Shown here: in pieces, positions 52,113 to 61,095 of the stretch | How the letters are laid out: each line of letters begins with the position of its first letter | Position numbering within the stretch: the first letter of the stretch is position 1 | Source of the DNA: Arthrobacter pascens | Lineage (GTDB): Bacteria > Actinomycetota > Actinomycetes > Actinomycetales > Micrococcaceae | DNA: 64,000 nt | NCBI RefSeq assembly: GCF_030815585.1 | Contig: NZ_JAUSWY010000001.1 | Span: 124,001 to 188,000, forward strand | Reading direction: 5' to 3' | Notes under the pieces: generated by a model | Seen by the model: the letters and a program-made list of their open reading frames with translations, nothing else | What the model was told of the DNA's origin: nothing | The model's database searches: none | Translations under genes and position numbers: made by a program

Positions 52113-52907
52113 ATGCCAGAAAACGCCAGCCCACCCCGCTACCGCCATGGCGAGCCATGCTGGGCAGACGTCCAGACGCGCGATGTGGAGGCCGCAAAGG
52201 ACTTTTACCGGGCAGTGTTCGGCTGGCGCTTCCAGGACATGCCCACCCCGGACGGCCGCAGTTACGCGCAGGCCTACCTGGACGACGACCTCGTGGCCGT
52301 TGTGGCGCCGCAGAATCCACACCAGGAGTCGCTAGGCGCAGAGGCCCAGTGGAACATCTACTTCGCGGCCGACGACGCCCGCGCCGTGGCCGGGGAAACA
52401 CCCTCTGCCGGCGGGGCCGTGCAGTTCGGTCCGGAGGAGGTTGCGGACACTGGGGTGATGGTGTTTGTGGACCCGCCAGGCGGCGGCACCACGGGCGTGT
52501 GGCAGGCCGGTACGCACACGGGCACAGGCCGCTATAACCAGCCCGGGGCGCTCTCCTGGGCGGAACTTCTGACACCCGAGCCGCAGGCCGCCGTCGGATT
52601 CTTCCAGCAGCTGTTCGGTCACGAGGTGACGGAGTATCCGCAGGACGACGGCGGCACCTACACCACGCTGATGGTTAACGGCGCGGAGGTGGCCGGGGTA
52701 GCGGCGGCTGAGGAGGCTGCAACCTGGCAGATCTACTTCGGCGTCGCCGATGTGGCAGACACCGTGCGGAAAGCGGTGGCAGCCGGCGCCCAGGTACTTA
52801 TCGGGCCCGAGACCGTCGAAGCGGACGACGACGAAGCGGAAGCCGCCGGAGCCACCGCAACCCTGAAGGATCCGCAGGGCGGCGTGTTCAGCCTCCTGGA
52901 GGTCTAA
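52113..52907 (+). CDS. VOC family protein with two glyoxalase domains
   Basis: 264 residues. Two VOC domains: about 10-125 (GEPCWADVQTRDVEAAKDFYRAVFGW) and about 140-264 (LSWAELLTPEPQAAVGFFQQLFGHEV). The tandem arrangement makes one four-module active site, as in hydroxylase-associated glyoxalases. Substrate unknown. Start ATG 52113 after AAAGGACC. Confidence 0.9.
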   Translation: MPENASPPRYRHGEPCWADVQTRDVEAAKDFYRAVFGWRFQDMPTPDGRSYAQAYLDDDLVAVVAPQNPHQESLGAEAQWNIYFAADDARAVAGETPSAGGAVQFGPEEVADTGVMVFVDPPGGGTTGVWQAGTHTGTGRYNQPGALSWAELLTPEPQAAVGFFQQLFGHEVTEYPQDDGGTYTTLMVNGAEVAGVAAAEEAATWQIYFGVADVADTVRKAVAAGAQVLIGPETVEADDDEAEAAGATATLKDPQGGVFSLLEV

Positions 52908-52916
52908 ACGTGGGAG

Positions 52917-54080
52917 TTAGGCGTAGGCGTTGACCAGTCGGACAGCGCCGCCGTCCACGCCCTTGGCGCCCTGGACGTAGTCCGGGCCGGACTTGAGGAT
53001 GGAATCCGAATCCTCGGTGACAGTGCCCATGATCCAGGCCGGCAGGCCGCGGTCGTTCAGGCGGGCCACGGCGGCATTGGCAGCCGCAGGGGACACGATG
53101 GCCACCATGCCAACGCCCAGGTTCAGGGTGCGCTCCAGGTCGGCCAGCGGAACGTTGCCCAGCTCCGAGACCAGCTTGAAGATGGCCGGCAGCTCCCACG
53201 TGGCGCGGTCCACCGTGGCTACGAGGCCCTGAGGAAGCACTCGAGCCAGGTTTGCGGCCAATCCGCCGCCAGTGACGTGGCTGAAGCCGTGTACGGCTGC
53301 TCCTTCGGCGCCGCCGGGGCCGTTGACCGGGAAGGTGCGCGCCAGGTCCAGGCAGTCGGCGGCGTAGACGCGGGTGGGTTCCAGCAGTTCCTCGCCCAAG
53401 GTGCGTCCGAGTTCGGAAACCTGGCGATCCAGGGCCCAGCCGGCGTGGTTGATGACCCGGCGGACCAGGGAGTAACCGTTGGAGTGCAGGCCGGATGAAG
53501 CCATGCCGATCACCACGTCGCCGGCACGGACGCGGTCCGGTCCCAGCAGGGCGTCGGCTTCCACAACGCCGGTGGCGGCACCGGCGACGTCGTATTCGTG
53601 CTCGCCCAGCAGGCCTGGGTGCTCGGCCGTCTCGCCGCCCACCAGCGCAGTACCGGCAACCGAGCAGGCAGCGGCGATGCCGCGGACGATGTCCGCGATG
53701 CGCTCCGGGACAACCTTGCCGCAGGCGATGTAGTCAGTCATATAGAGCGGCTCGGCGCCAACCACCACAATGTCGTCAACAACCATGCCCACCAGGTCAA
53801 AGCCGATGGTGTCGTGGATGTCCATGGCCTGGGCGATGGCAACCTTGGTGCCCACGCCGTCAGTGGACGTGGCCAGCAGCGGACGCTTGTAGGTCAGGAG
53901 CCGGGAAACGTCGTAAAGTCCGGCGAAGCCACCTACGCCGCCGATCACGGACGAGTTATGGGTGGCCTTTACGGCACCCTTCATCAGCTCGACGGCGCGG
54001 TCGCCGGCCTCGACGTCAACGCCTGCGGAGGCATAGGTGATGCCTGCGGCGTTGTCAGCAGCTGGGGTTGCGGAAGTCAT
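52917..54080 (-). CDS. purM: Phosphoribosylformylglycinamidine cyclo-ligase
   Basis: 387 residues. It forms AIR in purine synthesis (step 5). Signatures: the ATP loop DGVGTKVAIAQAMD, VDDIVVVGAEPLYMTDY, GGETAEHPG, GMASSGLHSNGYSLVRR, and GGGLAANLARVLP. It overlaps purF by 4 bp (ATGA) and is downstream of it in one operon. Confidence 0.96.
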   Translation of the reverse strand: MTSATPAADNAAGITYASAGVDVEAGDRAVELMKGAVKATHNSSVIGGVGGFAGLYDVSRLLTYKRPLLATSTDGVGTKVAIAQAMDIHDTIGFDLVGMVVDDIVVVGAEPLYMTDYIACGKVVPERIADIVRGIAAACSVAGTALVGGETAEHPGLLGEHEYDVAGAATGVVEADALLGPDRVRAGDVVIGMASSGLHSNGYSLVRRVINHAGWALDRQVSELGRTLGEELLEPTRVYAADCLDLARTFPVNGPGGAEGAAVHGFSHVTGGGLAANLARVLPQGLVATVDRATWELPAIFKLVSELGNVPLADLERTLNLGVGMVAIVSPAAANAAVARLNDRGLPAWIMGTVTEDSDSILKSGPDYVQGAKGVDGGAVRLVNAYA

Positions 54081-55765
54081 ACGGACCCTTTCTTGTCAGC
54101 GCCGGCAGTGGTGGCGTTGAGGTGGACGTCTGGCACAAGGTCGGCTTCGGTCAGCAGGTTCTCGAACTCGGCGTCCGGTCCGGGATCGCAGCCCGTGGCG
54201 CCGGACTTGTCTGCGGGATCCTCTCCGTCATCGACGGAGGACACAGTCAGCGCGGCGGTTTCGCCCGGCAGGGCAGAGGGCGACGGCGGCAGCCCGCCGA
54301 GGTCCGTGCGCTCCAGCAGGTTCTTGCCCAGTTTGTCCGAACCCGGCAGCTCGATGGGGTACTGGCCCGTGAAACAGGCCGTGCAGAGCCGTTCGCGCGG
54401 CTGCTGGGTGGCGCCTATCATGCCGTCTTCGGAAATATAGGCCAGGGAGTCGGCTCCGATGGCCTGGGAGATTTCGTGGATGGTGGCGCCGTTGGCGATC
54501 AGTTCCGCCCGGGAGGCGAAGTCGATGCCGTAAAAGCAGGGCCACTGGACGGGAGGAGAGGAGATCTTCACGTGGACGGCGGCGGCACCGGCTTCACGAA
54601 GCATCCGTACGATTGCCCGCTGGGTGTTGCCGCGGACGATTGAGTCATCCACCACCACAACGCGCTTGCCGCGGATCACGGATTCCAGGGCATTCAGCTT
54701 GAGCCTGATACCCAGCTGGCGGAGCGTCTGGGAGGGCTGGATAAATGTGCGGCCCACGTAGGAGTTCTTGACGAAGCCGTGCGCGAACGGGATGCCGGAT
54801 TCCTCGGCGTAGCCCACCGCTGCCGGCGTCCCCGACTCCGGGACGGGAATGACAATGTCCGCCTCCTGGGTGTTTTCGCGGGCCAGTTGGCGGCCCATCT
54901 CCACGCGGGATTCATAAACGGAGCGGCCGGCGATGGAGGCATCCGGGCGGGCAAGGTAGACGTACTCAAAAACGCAGCCCGCCGGCGTCGGCTCTGCGAA
55001 GCGCTGGGAGCGCACGCCGTCCTCGTCGATGGCGATGAATTCGCCCGGTTCGATTTCACGGATGAAGCTAGCGCCCACGGTGGCCAGGGCGGACTGTTCG
55101 GAGGCGACCACCCAGCCGCGCTCCAGCCGGCCGAGGACCAGCGGGCGGATACCGTAGGTGTCGCGCGCAGCGTAGAGGGTGCCCTCGTCCATAAAGACGA
55201 AGCAGAAGCCGCCCTTGATCTTGGGGAGGAGCTCCGTGGCGGTCTGTTCGAGGGTCTTGCCCTCTTCGCCTTCCAGCAGTGCCGTGACCAGGGCAGTGTC
55301 GGAGGTGTTGCCCTGCTTCATTTCGCCGCTGAGCTGGCCGCCGTTGCGTTCCAGGATCATGGCGTTGAGCTCGGCCGTGTTGGTCAGGTTGCCGTTGTGG
55401 GCCAGGGCCACGGTGCCGGTGCTGGTGGCGCCGAGCGTGGGCTGGGCGTTGGCCCAGTGGCTGGCTCCGGTGGTGGAGTAGCGGCAGTGTCCCACCGCCA
55501 GGTGCCCGGTCAGGGTGTTCAGCGTGGTCTCGTCGAAGACCTGGGAGACGAGTCCCATGTCCTTGTAGACGTTGATCCGCGTGCCATCGCTGGTGGCAAT
55601 ACCAGCCGACTCCTGACCGCGGTGCTGCAGTGCATACAGCCCGTAGTAGGTGAGTTTTGCTACTTCTTCACCTGGTGCCCAGACCCCGAAAACGCCACAA
55701 GCGTCCTGAGGGCCTTTTTCGCCAGGGAGAAGATCATGAGAAAGTTTTCCATCGCCGCGTGCCAC
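54077..55765 (-). CDS. purF: Amidophosphoribosyltransferase
   Basis: 562 residues. First committed step of purine synthesis. After a short propeptide the nucleophile Cys follows in DACGVFGVW. The glutamine domain has ALQHRGQESAGIA; the PRT domain has VVVDDSIVRGNTQRAIV. The C-terminal about 60 residues are an actinobacterial extension. The start is GTG 55765. Coupled to purM. Confidence 0.96.
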   Translation of the reverse strand: MARGDGKLSHDLLPGEKGPQDACGVFGVWAPGEEVAKLTYYGLYALQHRGQESAGIATSDGTRINVYKDMGLVSQVFDETTLNTLTGHLAVGHCRYSTTGASHWANAQPTLGATSTGTVALAHNGNLTNTAELNAMILERNGGQLSGEMKQGNTSDTALVTALLEGEEGKTLEQTATELLPKIKGGFCFVFMDEGTLYAARDTYGIRPLVLGRLERGWVVASEQSALATVGASFIREIEPGEFIAIDEDGVRSQRFAEPTPAGCVFEYVYLARPDASIAGRSVYESRVEMGRQLARENTQEADIVIPVPESGTPAAVGYAEESGIPFAHGFVKNSYVGRTFIQPSQTLRQLGIRLKLNALESVIRGKRVVVVDDSIVRGNTQRAIVRMLREAGAAAVHVKISSPPVQWPCFYGIDFASRAELIANGATIHEISQAIGADSLAYISEDGMIGATQQPRERLCTACFTGQYPIELPGSDKLGKNLLERTDLGGLPPSPSALPGETAALTVSSVDDGEDPADKSGATGCDPGPDAEFENLLTEADLVPDVHLNATTAGADKKGSV

Positions 55766-55848
55766 TGGTCGATTATCTCACGATATGCGGTAACACTTTT
55801 CCGTGGGGAAGTTTGTGACTGCGCCTGGGTCTGTGCCTGCGTTTGTTC

Positions 55849-56163
55849 CTACGGATCTGTGCCGTCGTCGGGCTCGGAGTCCGGGACGGCTTCCACGACG
55901 GCCCGTTCCTGCTGCTTGACGCTCCGCCGGTCCAGAACCAGGGCAGCGACGGCGCCCAGAACCGCACCGCCGGCGCCGAACATGACCAAGAAGAACCCGA
56001 ACACCGAGCCTCTGTCGAAGCTTGCGTCGCCGGGGAGCCCGTACGCGATGAAGGCCGCTACGGCGACGCCGACCAGCCCGCCAAGTAGCAGGAAAGGCAC
56101 GTACTTGGGTGCCCGGCGCACGGTGACCTCGCGGCGTTCAGCGGGGGATTCTTCAAAAGCCAT
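55849..56163 (-). CDS. Small two-helix membrane protein
   Basis: 104 residues with two hydrophobic segments (VPFLLLGGLVGVAVAAFIAYG and VFGFFLVMFGAGGAVLGAVAALV) and an acidic C-terminus. Common next to purF in related bacteria; function unknown. Start ATG 56163. It lies 83 bp upstream of purF on the same strand. Confidence 0.8.
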   Translation of the reverse strand: MAFEESPAERREVTVRRAPKYVPFLLLGGLVGVAVAAFIAYGLPGDASFDRGSVFGFFLVMFGAGGAVLGAVAALVLDRRSVKQQERAVVEAVPDSEPDDGTDP

Positions 56164-56179
56164 GCCATCTAGCCTACTT

Positions 56180-56252
56180 CCCCTGAGTTTTTGTCCGCAT
56201 AATGACCCAAAACGGCGGTTAGCTCCCTAGAGCTGGACAAAGACTTCTGGGG
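56180..56252. repeat. Intergenic palindromic element, family A copy
   Basis: The left end CCCCTGAGTTTTTGTCCGC pairs imperfectly with the right end CTGGACAAAGACTTCTGGGG. It shares GAGTTTTTGTCC with the other two family A copies. It lies between two minus-strand genes. Confidence 0.6.
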
Positions 56253-56257
56253 AGGGG

Positions 56258-56596
56258 CTAGCTGCCGCGGTAGGTGGAGTAGGCGAACGGACTCAGGAGC
56301 AGCGGCACGTGGTAGTGCTCCGCGCCCGTCACCTCGAACACCAGGTCCACCTCCGGGAAGAACGTGGCCGTGCCCAGTCCCGCATAGTAGTCGCCGGTGC
56401 CGAAGTTGAGGCGGTAGTGCCCGGGCGGCAGCTGCTCCGGCCCCAGGTCCTTCGCGCGGCCGTCGGTATCAGTGGCGGAACTGGCAAGCTCACGCCAGCT
56501 GCCGCCGTCGTTCCGGTAAAGCACGACGGCGACGCCCGCCGCCGGGCGTCCGGCGCCGGTGTCCAGGACGTGCGTGGTGACGTGGGAAATGCTCAT
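56258..56596 (-). CDS. uraH: 5-hydroxyisourate hydrolase
   Basis: 112 residues, transthyretin-like fold. It hydrolyses 5-hydroxyisourate to OHCU in uric acid breakdown. Signatures: N-terminal HVTTHVLDTGAGRPA and C-terminal YHVPLLLSPFAYSTYRGS, with the invariant YRGS end. ATG 56596 overlaps the uraD stop by 4 bp. Confidence 0.96.
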   Translation of the reverse strand: MSISHVTTHVLDTGAGRPAAGVAVVLYRNDGGSWRELASSATDTDGRAKDLGPEQLPPGHYRLNFGTGDYYAGLGTATFFPEVDLVFEVTGAEHYHVPLLLSPFAYSTYRGS

Positions 56597-57090
56597 TCGC
56601 TGATCAGTCCTTCGAGCCGCAGTACGGCGATTTCGCGCAGTTGCCGTGCCACGATTACGTCTTCTTCGGCAGGGGAGTTGGCAAGCCGCTCTTTGAGGGC
56701 CGCCAGAATTTCCGGGGCGGTCCGTCCGGCGGCGCGGACCAGGAAGACCCTGCCGAACTTTTCCTCATAGTCCCGGTTGCCTTGGGCCAGCGCCTCCACC
56801 ACCTTGGCATCCGCCGGGTCAACGCCGGACTGTTCCGAGCGCGACATGGAGGCTTCGGCGGTGCTGGCTGTTGGGCGTTCACCGATCCGGGGGTGGTGCG
56901 CCATGGCTGCTTCAACCTCAGCTGACGTGAACGGCTCCGCCGCTTCGGCTGCGGACCTCAGCAGGGCGGCCTTGGACGGAAAGGGGCGCGCGGCTGTAAT
57001 GGTCTCCACCCAGCGTCGGACATCGATGCAGGGTTTCAGGACTTCGGCGGCCCGGACTGGATCCGCGCTGTTGAATTCGGCAAGCTTCAT
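56593..57090 (-). CDS. uraD: OHCU decarboxylase
   Basis: 165 residues. It makes S-allantoin from OHCU. Signatures: MKLAEFNSADPVRAAEVL, HHPRIGERP with the catalytic His, QGNRDYEEKFGRVFLVRAAGR and EILAALKERL. ATG 57090 is used because the frame to 57195 adds a non-family leader, and GAGG lies upstream. It precedes uraH; no uricase gene is in the window. Confidence 0.94.
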   Translation of the reverse strand: MKLAEFNSADPVRAAEVLKPCIDVRRWVETITAARPFPSKAALLRSAAEAAEPFTSAEVEAAMAHHPRIGERPTASTAEASMSRSEQSGVDPADAKVVEALAQGNRDYEEKFGRVFLVRAAGRTAPEILAALKERLANSPAEEDVIVARQLREIAVLRLEGLISE

Positions 57091-57281
57091 GCTGGTTGAG
57101 TCCTCGGTGCAGGTGCTGGCATCCATGGCGATGGCTATGCGGAGGCTGGTTTCCCGGTAACTTCCTTTCTTGGGAAGCAAATAAGTGTTCCGCATAATGG
57201 AACTGTTATTTCAGCATACGTAATAGTGAAGCGGACGGTGCCGCGCAGTGTCAAGCGACCGCAGCGCCTGCGCGTGCCGGT

Positions 57282-57704
57282 TCAAACCTGGGAGGTCCGG
57301 GACAGGATCCAGGTGTTGGTGGCGCCCTGCCGTTCAAACGTCACAGTGGTCACCAGCGCCTGGATGAGTGCGAGGCCCCGGCCTGACTCCGATTCATCCT
57401 CCACGGGAACGGGTTCCATGGGCCCGAACGGCGGTTTGGCGTGGAAGGCACTGACCCGGGCCTGGAGGAGCGCGGGCTGGACGCTGATTTCCATTCCCAG
57501 CTCCACCGGCAATGCTGTGGCCGGTTCCGCGTGCTGGACGATGTTGGAAGCAGCCTCGATTACGGCCGTGGTGAACGTCATCTGGTCCATGTCCTGGACG
57601 AACGGTGCATCCTCCCAGAGGCCATCCAGCTCGTTATGGACCGATTCGATGGCTTCTGGTGTGGACAGTCCCCGGAAGCTCCGGCGGGCCAGGACGTCAG
57701 TCAT
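57282..57704 (-). CDS. RsbW/SpoIIAB-like ATPase (anti-sigma or regulator kinase)
   Basis: 140 residues of the HATPase_c_2 family. The N-box region EAASNIVQHA and the ATP-lid segment ESGRGLALIQAL are present. The usual G1 box (DxGxG) is replaced by a segment around SAFHAKPPFGP that lacks the key Asp. Kinase activity may therefore be weak or absent. It overlaps the STAS gene by 8 bp, and in the operon it would act on the STAS protein and bind a target. Confidence 0.82.
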   Translation of the reverse strand: MTDVLARRSFRGLSTPEAIESVHNELDGLWEDAPFVQDMDQMTFTTAVIEAASNIVQHAEPATALPVELGMEISVQPALLQARVSAFHAKPPFGPMEPVPVEDESESGRGLALIQALVTTVTFERQGATNTWILSRTSQV

Positions 57705-58029
57705 TGCTGAACGCTTCTTCCGCCGAGGCGTAGGAGGTCAGCACCCTGTCCATGCTGGTCAGCTCCAGCACCATCTTTACCTGCGGCTGGACGGCCGCGA
57801 TCCGAAGGTCGCCGCCCGCCTGACGGGCAGCTTTGAGGCAGCCGATCAGTGCCCCAAGGCCGGAGGAATCCATAAAGGCAGTCTTCTCCAGGTTGACCAC
57901 TATCCTGCTGGACCCGCCCGCGATGACGTCCGTGACGAACTCGCGGAGCTTCGGGGCAGACACCATATTGAGCCGTCCGTCTGCCTTCACCTCCGCATAC
58001 GAGTCCTTGACTTCGTAGCTAAACTCCAT
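57697..58029 (-). CDS. STAS-domain anti-anti-sigma factor-like protein
   Basis: 110 residues. STAS fold with the phosphorylatable Ser in the motif AFMDSSGLGALIG (residues about 52-64). It switches partners when phosphorylated by the downstream ATPase and is reset by the PP2C phosphatase of this operon. Start ATG 58029 with GAGAGGAAA, overlapping the GT2 gene end by 11 bp. Confidence 0.92.
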   Translation of the reverse strand: MEFSYEVKDSYAEVKADGRLNMVSAPKLREFVTDVIAGGSSRIVVNLEKTAFMDSSGLGALIGCLKAARQAGGDLRIAAVQPQVKMVLELTSMDRVLTSYASAEEAFSND

Positions 58030-59986
58030 CGGATTTCCTCTCTTCCGGCTGTGTGCCTGGAGGGAGCACAAACCCCTTGTACCGAACGGCACCTATCAGG
58101 ACGCTCATCACCGCCAGGTCAAAAATAACCCAAGCCACGTTGACCAGCGTGCCAAGTGGCTCCGCCAGTCCCGTGGCGAGACGGATAAGGCCGACGACGG
58201 CGGCAACCGCCAGCATTGCCGACACCACGATTTGCGGGCGGATGAGGCTCCAGGAGGGGCCTCCGCTCTGGCGGGCCTTGGGCGTCACGGCGAACCCCAG
58301 GGGGCGTCCGAACCAGACGTTGCGGGCCGCCGTCGAGCAGGCCTTGATCCACGTGGGGAACAGCGCCAGGCTGTACTGCTGGCCCCGCCACGTGCTGATT
58401 CCGCGGCCGGCCACGGCGAACAGCAACTGGTTGACGATCATGAATGGGACGAAGCGGATGAAGAAGTCCGTGCTCAGGCTGCCCACCGGCAGGATGCCCA
58501 GCAGCAGGTAGATGATCGGGGCCGTGAAGTAGATGACCGCCGCATAACCGCTCAGGTACGTCCACATGGTGGCAAAGTACATCAGCCGCTGGCCTAGCTT
58601 GAAGCCAGGCTGGACCAGCGGGTTTTCGCGCAGCATCACTTGAATAGTTCCCTGCGCCCAGCGAAGGCGCTGCGTCAGCATGGTCTTGAGGTCTTCCGGT
58701 GCCAGACCGTACGCGAGGATCTCGTGGTGGTAGACGCTTTCCCAGCCCATCGCATGCATACGCATGGCGGTGGCCATGTCCTCCGTAACGGAGATGGTGG
58801 CGAGCGGCATGACTGGCTGTGCCTCGTGATTGCGCTCCACAGACAGTGCGTCCAGGACCGCCTGCACGGATTCCAGGGCGCCCAGCGGGGACCAGTCGCG
58901 GGCCGACATCCGTTTCACGGCATCGTCGGCGACAACAGGGACCCCGGCCTCGCCCACGTGGGCCAGCTCCATGGTTGCGATTTCTTCGAGGTCCGCCTGG
59001 AGCGCCGACACGTCAGCCATCACCAGTGCCTGGACGGCCTGGTCCACCCGGCGGCGCACCCGGTAGGTGATCTCGCTCAGCGGTTCGCGCCGGTCCAGTT
59101 GCTGCTGGGCCTCAAAGGTTGCCGCCTCCACCTCGTCCAGGACCTGGAAGACCAACGGTGACTCGAGGCCGGGCGATTTCCTGGCCTGCCGGATGGCCGA
59201 TCGGGAGGCCGCCAGCGCGCGCCGTATGCTCTTTTCGGTTTCCTTGACATAGCCCACCAGACCCAGCTGCATCAGGGCCTCACGGCGGAGGATCGCGTTG
59301 GAACCGCAGAAGAAGGCCGCATTCCAGCCGTCCTTGCCCTGCTGGATGGGGCCGTAGAAAAGGGGCGCCTGGCTGCCCAGCGGATCATCCGCCGGGACGT
59401 TGCTGAAGTACTGCGGGGTCTGGACCAGTGCCACCCGGCGGTTGTTGAAGTAGCCCACGGTCTTGTCCAGGATGTCCGGCTCAGGGATCTGGTCGGCATC
59501 CAGAATGAGGAGGAACTCGCCGTGGGTGACCATCAGGGCGTTGTTCAGGTTGCCTGCCTTTGCGTGCCGGGGCCGGTCCGTCCAGTCCTCGCCGCGTGTC
59601 ACATAGCCCAGTCCGTGCTCTTCGGCGAGGGATTCGAGTTCGGGACGGGAGCCGTCGTCCAGGATCCAGGTGCTGTGCGGGTGGCGGATCCGTTGCGCGG
59701 CCAGGGCAGTGGTCATCACCATGTCCAGGGGCTCGTTGTAGGTAGTGATGAACACGTCCACCGTTGCATCGCGCGGCGCTTCCGGCGCTCCGCTGCGCAG
59801 CTTCAGATTCCACACGGTCATGCCGAACAGCATGACGTCGATTAGGCTGTAGGTTTCCGCCAGCACCAAGGGCACGGAGATCCACCAGGCATCCCAGTTG
59901 AGCGATGAGTTCCAGCGCCAAGCCACGTAATTCAGGCCGAGGATGACTGTTAGTGCCACGACCAGGCGGGTCCAGAAGCGGGTCAT
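58019..59986 (-). CDS. Cellulose-synthase-like glycosyltransferase, family 2, membrane-bound
   Basis: 655 residues. Two N-terminal helices, a cytoplasmic GT-A domain and about six C-terminal helices. Processive synthase motifs are visible: Asp in ILDDGSRPELE, D-x-D in ILDADQIPEPD (about 163-165), TED in ISVTEDMATAM and QRLRW in TQRLRWAQGT. A helical insertion (about 250-370) separates them. There is no PilZ domain, so no direct c-di-GMP site. It probably builds an exported polysaccharide. It overlaps the phosphatase gene by 4 bp and the STAS gene by 11 bp. Confidence 0.92.
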   Translation of the reverse strand: MTRFWTRLVVALTVILGLNYVAWRWNSSLNWDAWWISVPLVLAETYSLIDVMLFGMTVWNLKLRSGAPEAPRDATVDVFITTYNEPLDMVMTTALAAQRIRHPHSTWILDDGSRPELESLAEEHGLGYVTRGEDWTDRPRHAKAGNLNNALMVTHGEFLLILDADQIPEPDILDKTVGYFNNRRVALVQTPQYFSNVPADDPLGSQAPLFYGPIQQGKDGWNAAFFCGSNAILRREALMQLGLVGYVKETEKSIRRALAASRSAIRQARKSPGLESPLVFQVLDEVEAATFEAQQQLDRREPLSEITYRVRRRVDQAVQALVMADVSALQADLEEIATMELAHVGEAGVPVVADDAVKRMSARDWSPLGALESVQAVLDALSVERNHEAQPVMPLATISVTEDMATAMRMHAMGWESVYHHEILAYGLAPEDLKTMLTQRLRWAQGTIQVMLRENPLVQPGFKLGQRLMYFATMWTYLSGYAAVIYFTAPIIYLLLGILPVGSLSTDFFIRFVPFMIVNQLLFAVAGRGISTWRGQQYSLALFPTWIKACSTAARNVWFGRPLGFAVTPKARQSGGPSWSLIRPQIVVSAMLAVAAVVGLIRLATGLAEPLGTLVNVAWVIFDLAVMSVLIGAVRYKGFVLPPGTQPEERKSDGV

Positions 59987-61095
59987 GCCCCGGCTTGACG
60001 CGGCAGCCGGCGCACCACCACAGCGGTCACGTCATCCTCGGCTGAATCCGCAGGCGCCAGGGACATAATGGCATCGCTGGCGGACTGGGCGGACTGCTGG
60101 CCATGGGTGGCGAGCAGCACCGACTCCGTGAAGGCCTCCACGGAGTCAAAGACGTCCAGGACTCCGTCGCTCACCACCACCAGTGAGTCTCCCGGTGCCA
60201 GGGTAAGTGTCGACTGTGGCCAACTGGACCCGGCCCAGGCGCCTACGGGCGGGCCGCCGGAGGGAAGGCGGCGGACTGTCCCGCCGGAGTGCACGTGGAG
60301 CGCAAGCCCGTGCCCGGCGTCGACGTAGCTGACTGTACCGGAGGCCGCCTCCAGGCGGGCGTGGAACAGGGTCACGAAGGAACTGGATGAGTCCAGATCC
60401 GAGGCGATGGCCGAGCTGGCAGCCGTGAACGCTCCGCCCAGATCCTGGCGGAGGCTTGTGGAGCGCATCACGGCACGTACAGTGGCGGCGATGAGGGCCG
60501 CGCCCATGCCCTTGCCCATGGCATCGGCGAAGGTCAGGTGCAGGCCGTCAGGTGTCCGGTACCAGTCATAGAAGTCGCCGCCGACGTTGCGGGACGGACG
60601 GAAAGCCCCGGCCAGGTCGTAGCCTTCAACCCGGACATCTTCATTGGGCAGGAGACTCTGCTGTACCTCGGTGGCACGCTCAAGTTCCTTGACGGCGGCC
60701 GAGTCCACAACGGGGGACTGGCGCCGGCGGAAGAGTGCGTTGACCCTTGCCTGCAGTTCACGGGGACTGAACGGCTTGCTGATGTAGTCATCGGCGCCGT
60801 TGTCCAGGCCCGCGAGTTTGTCCAATTCCTCGACGCGCGCCGTCAGCATCACAATGAAGGCGTCCGAGAATTCACGGAGAAGCTTGCAGACCTCCAGACC
60901 ATCCAGGTCCGGGAGGTTGAGGTCCAGGGTGACCAGATCCGGCCGAACACGGCGGACTTCCTCAACCCCTGGCAGGCCTGCTTCCGCCTCTGTGACTTCG
61001 AAGCCCTGCTTGGTCAGAACCCGGACCAGCAGGCCCCGGATATCCGGGTCGTCCTCGATGACAACGGCGCGGCGTGTTTCGGGGTTGGAAGGCAT
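59983..61095 (-). CDS. Response-regulator-linked PP2C phosphatase (RsbU/SpoIIE type)
   Basis: 370 residues. Receiver domain 8-125 with the acidic pair D15/D16, phospho-Asp D58 (VTLDLNLPD) and Lys K107 (YISKPFS). A linker helix (about 130-150) is followed by a PP2C domain with metal Asps at D174 (GGDFYDW) and D191 (FADAMGKGMG), and a C-terminal EDDVTAVVV. An unknown kinase would activate it to dephosphorylate the STAS protein. ATG 61095 is chosen; the frame to 61551 is a shadow. Confidence 0.93.
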   Translation of the reverse strand: MPSNPETRRAVVIEDDPDIRGLLVRVLTKQGFEVTEAEAGLPGVEEVRRVRPDLVTLDLNLPDLDGLEVCKLLREFSDAFIVMLTARVEELDKLAGLDNGADDYISKPFSPRELQARVNALFRRRQSPVVDSAAVKELERATEVQQSLLPNEDVRVEGYDLAGAFRPSRNVGGDFYDWYRTPDGLHLTFADAMGKGMGAALIAATVRAVMRSTSLRQDLGGAFTAASSAIASDLDSSSSFVTLFHARLEAASGTVSYVDAGHGLALHVHSGGTVRRLPSGGPPVGAWAGSSWPQSTLTLAPGDSLVVVSDGVLDVFDSVEAFTESVLLATHGQQSAQSASDAIMSLAPADSAEDDVTAVVVRRLPRQAGA

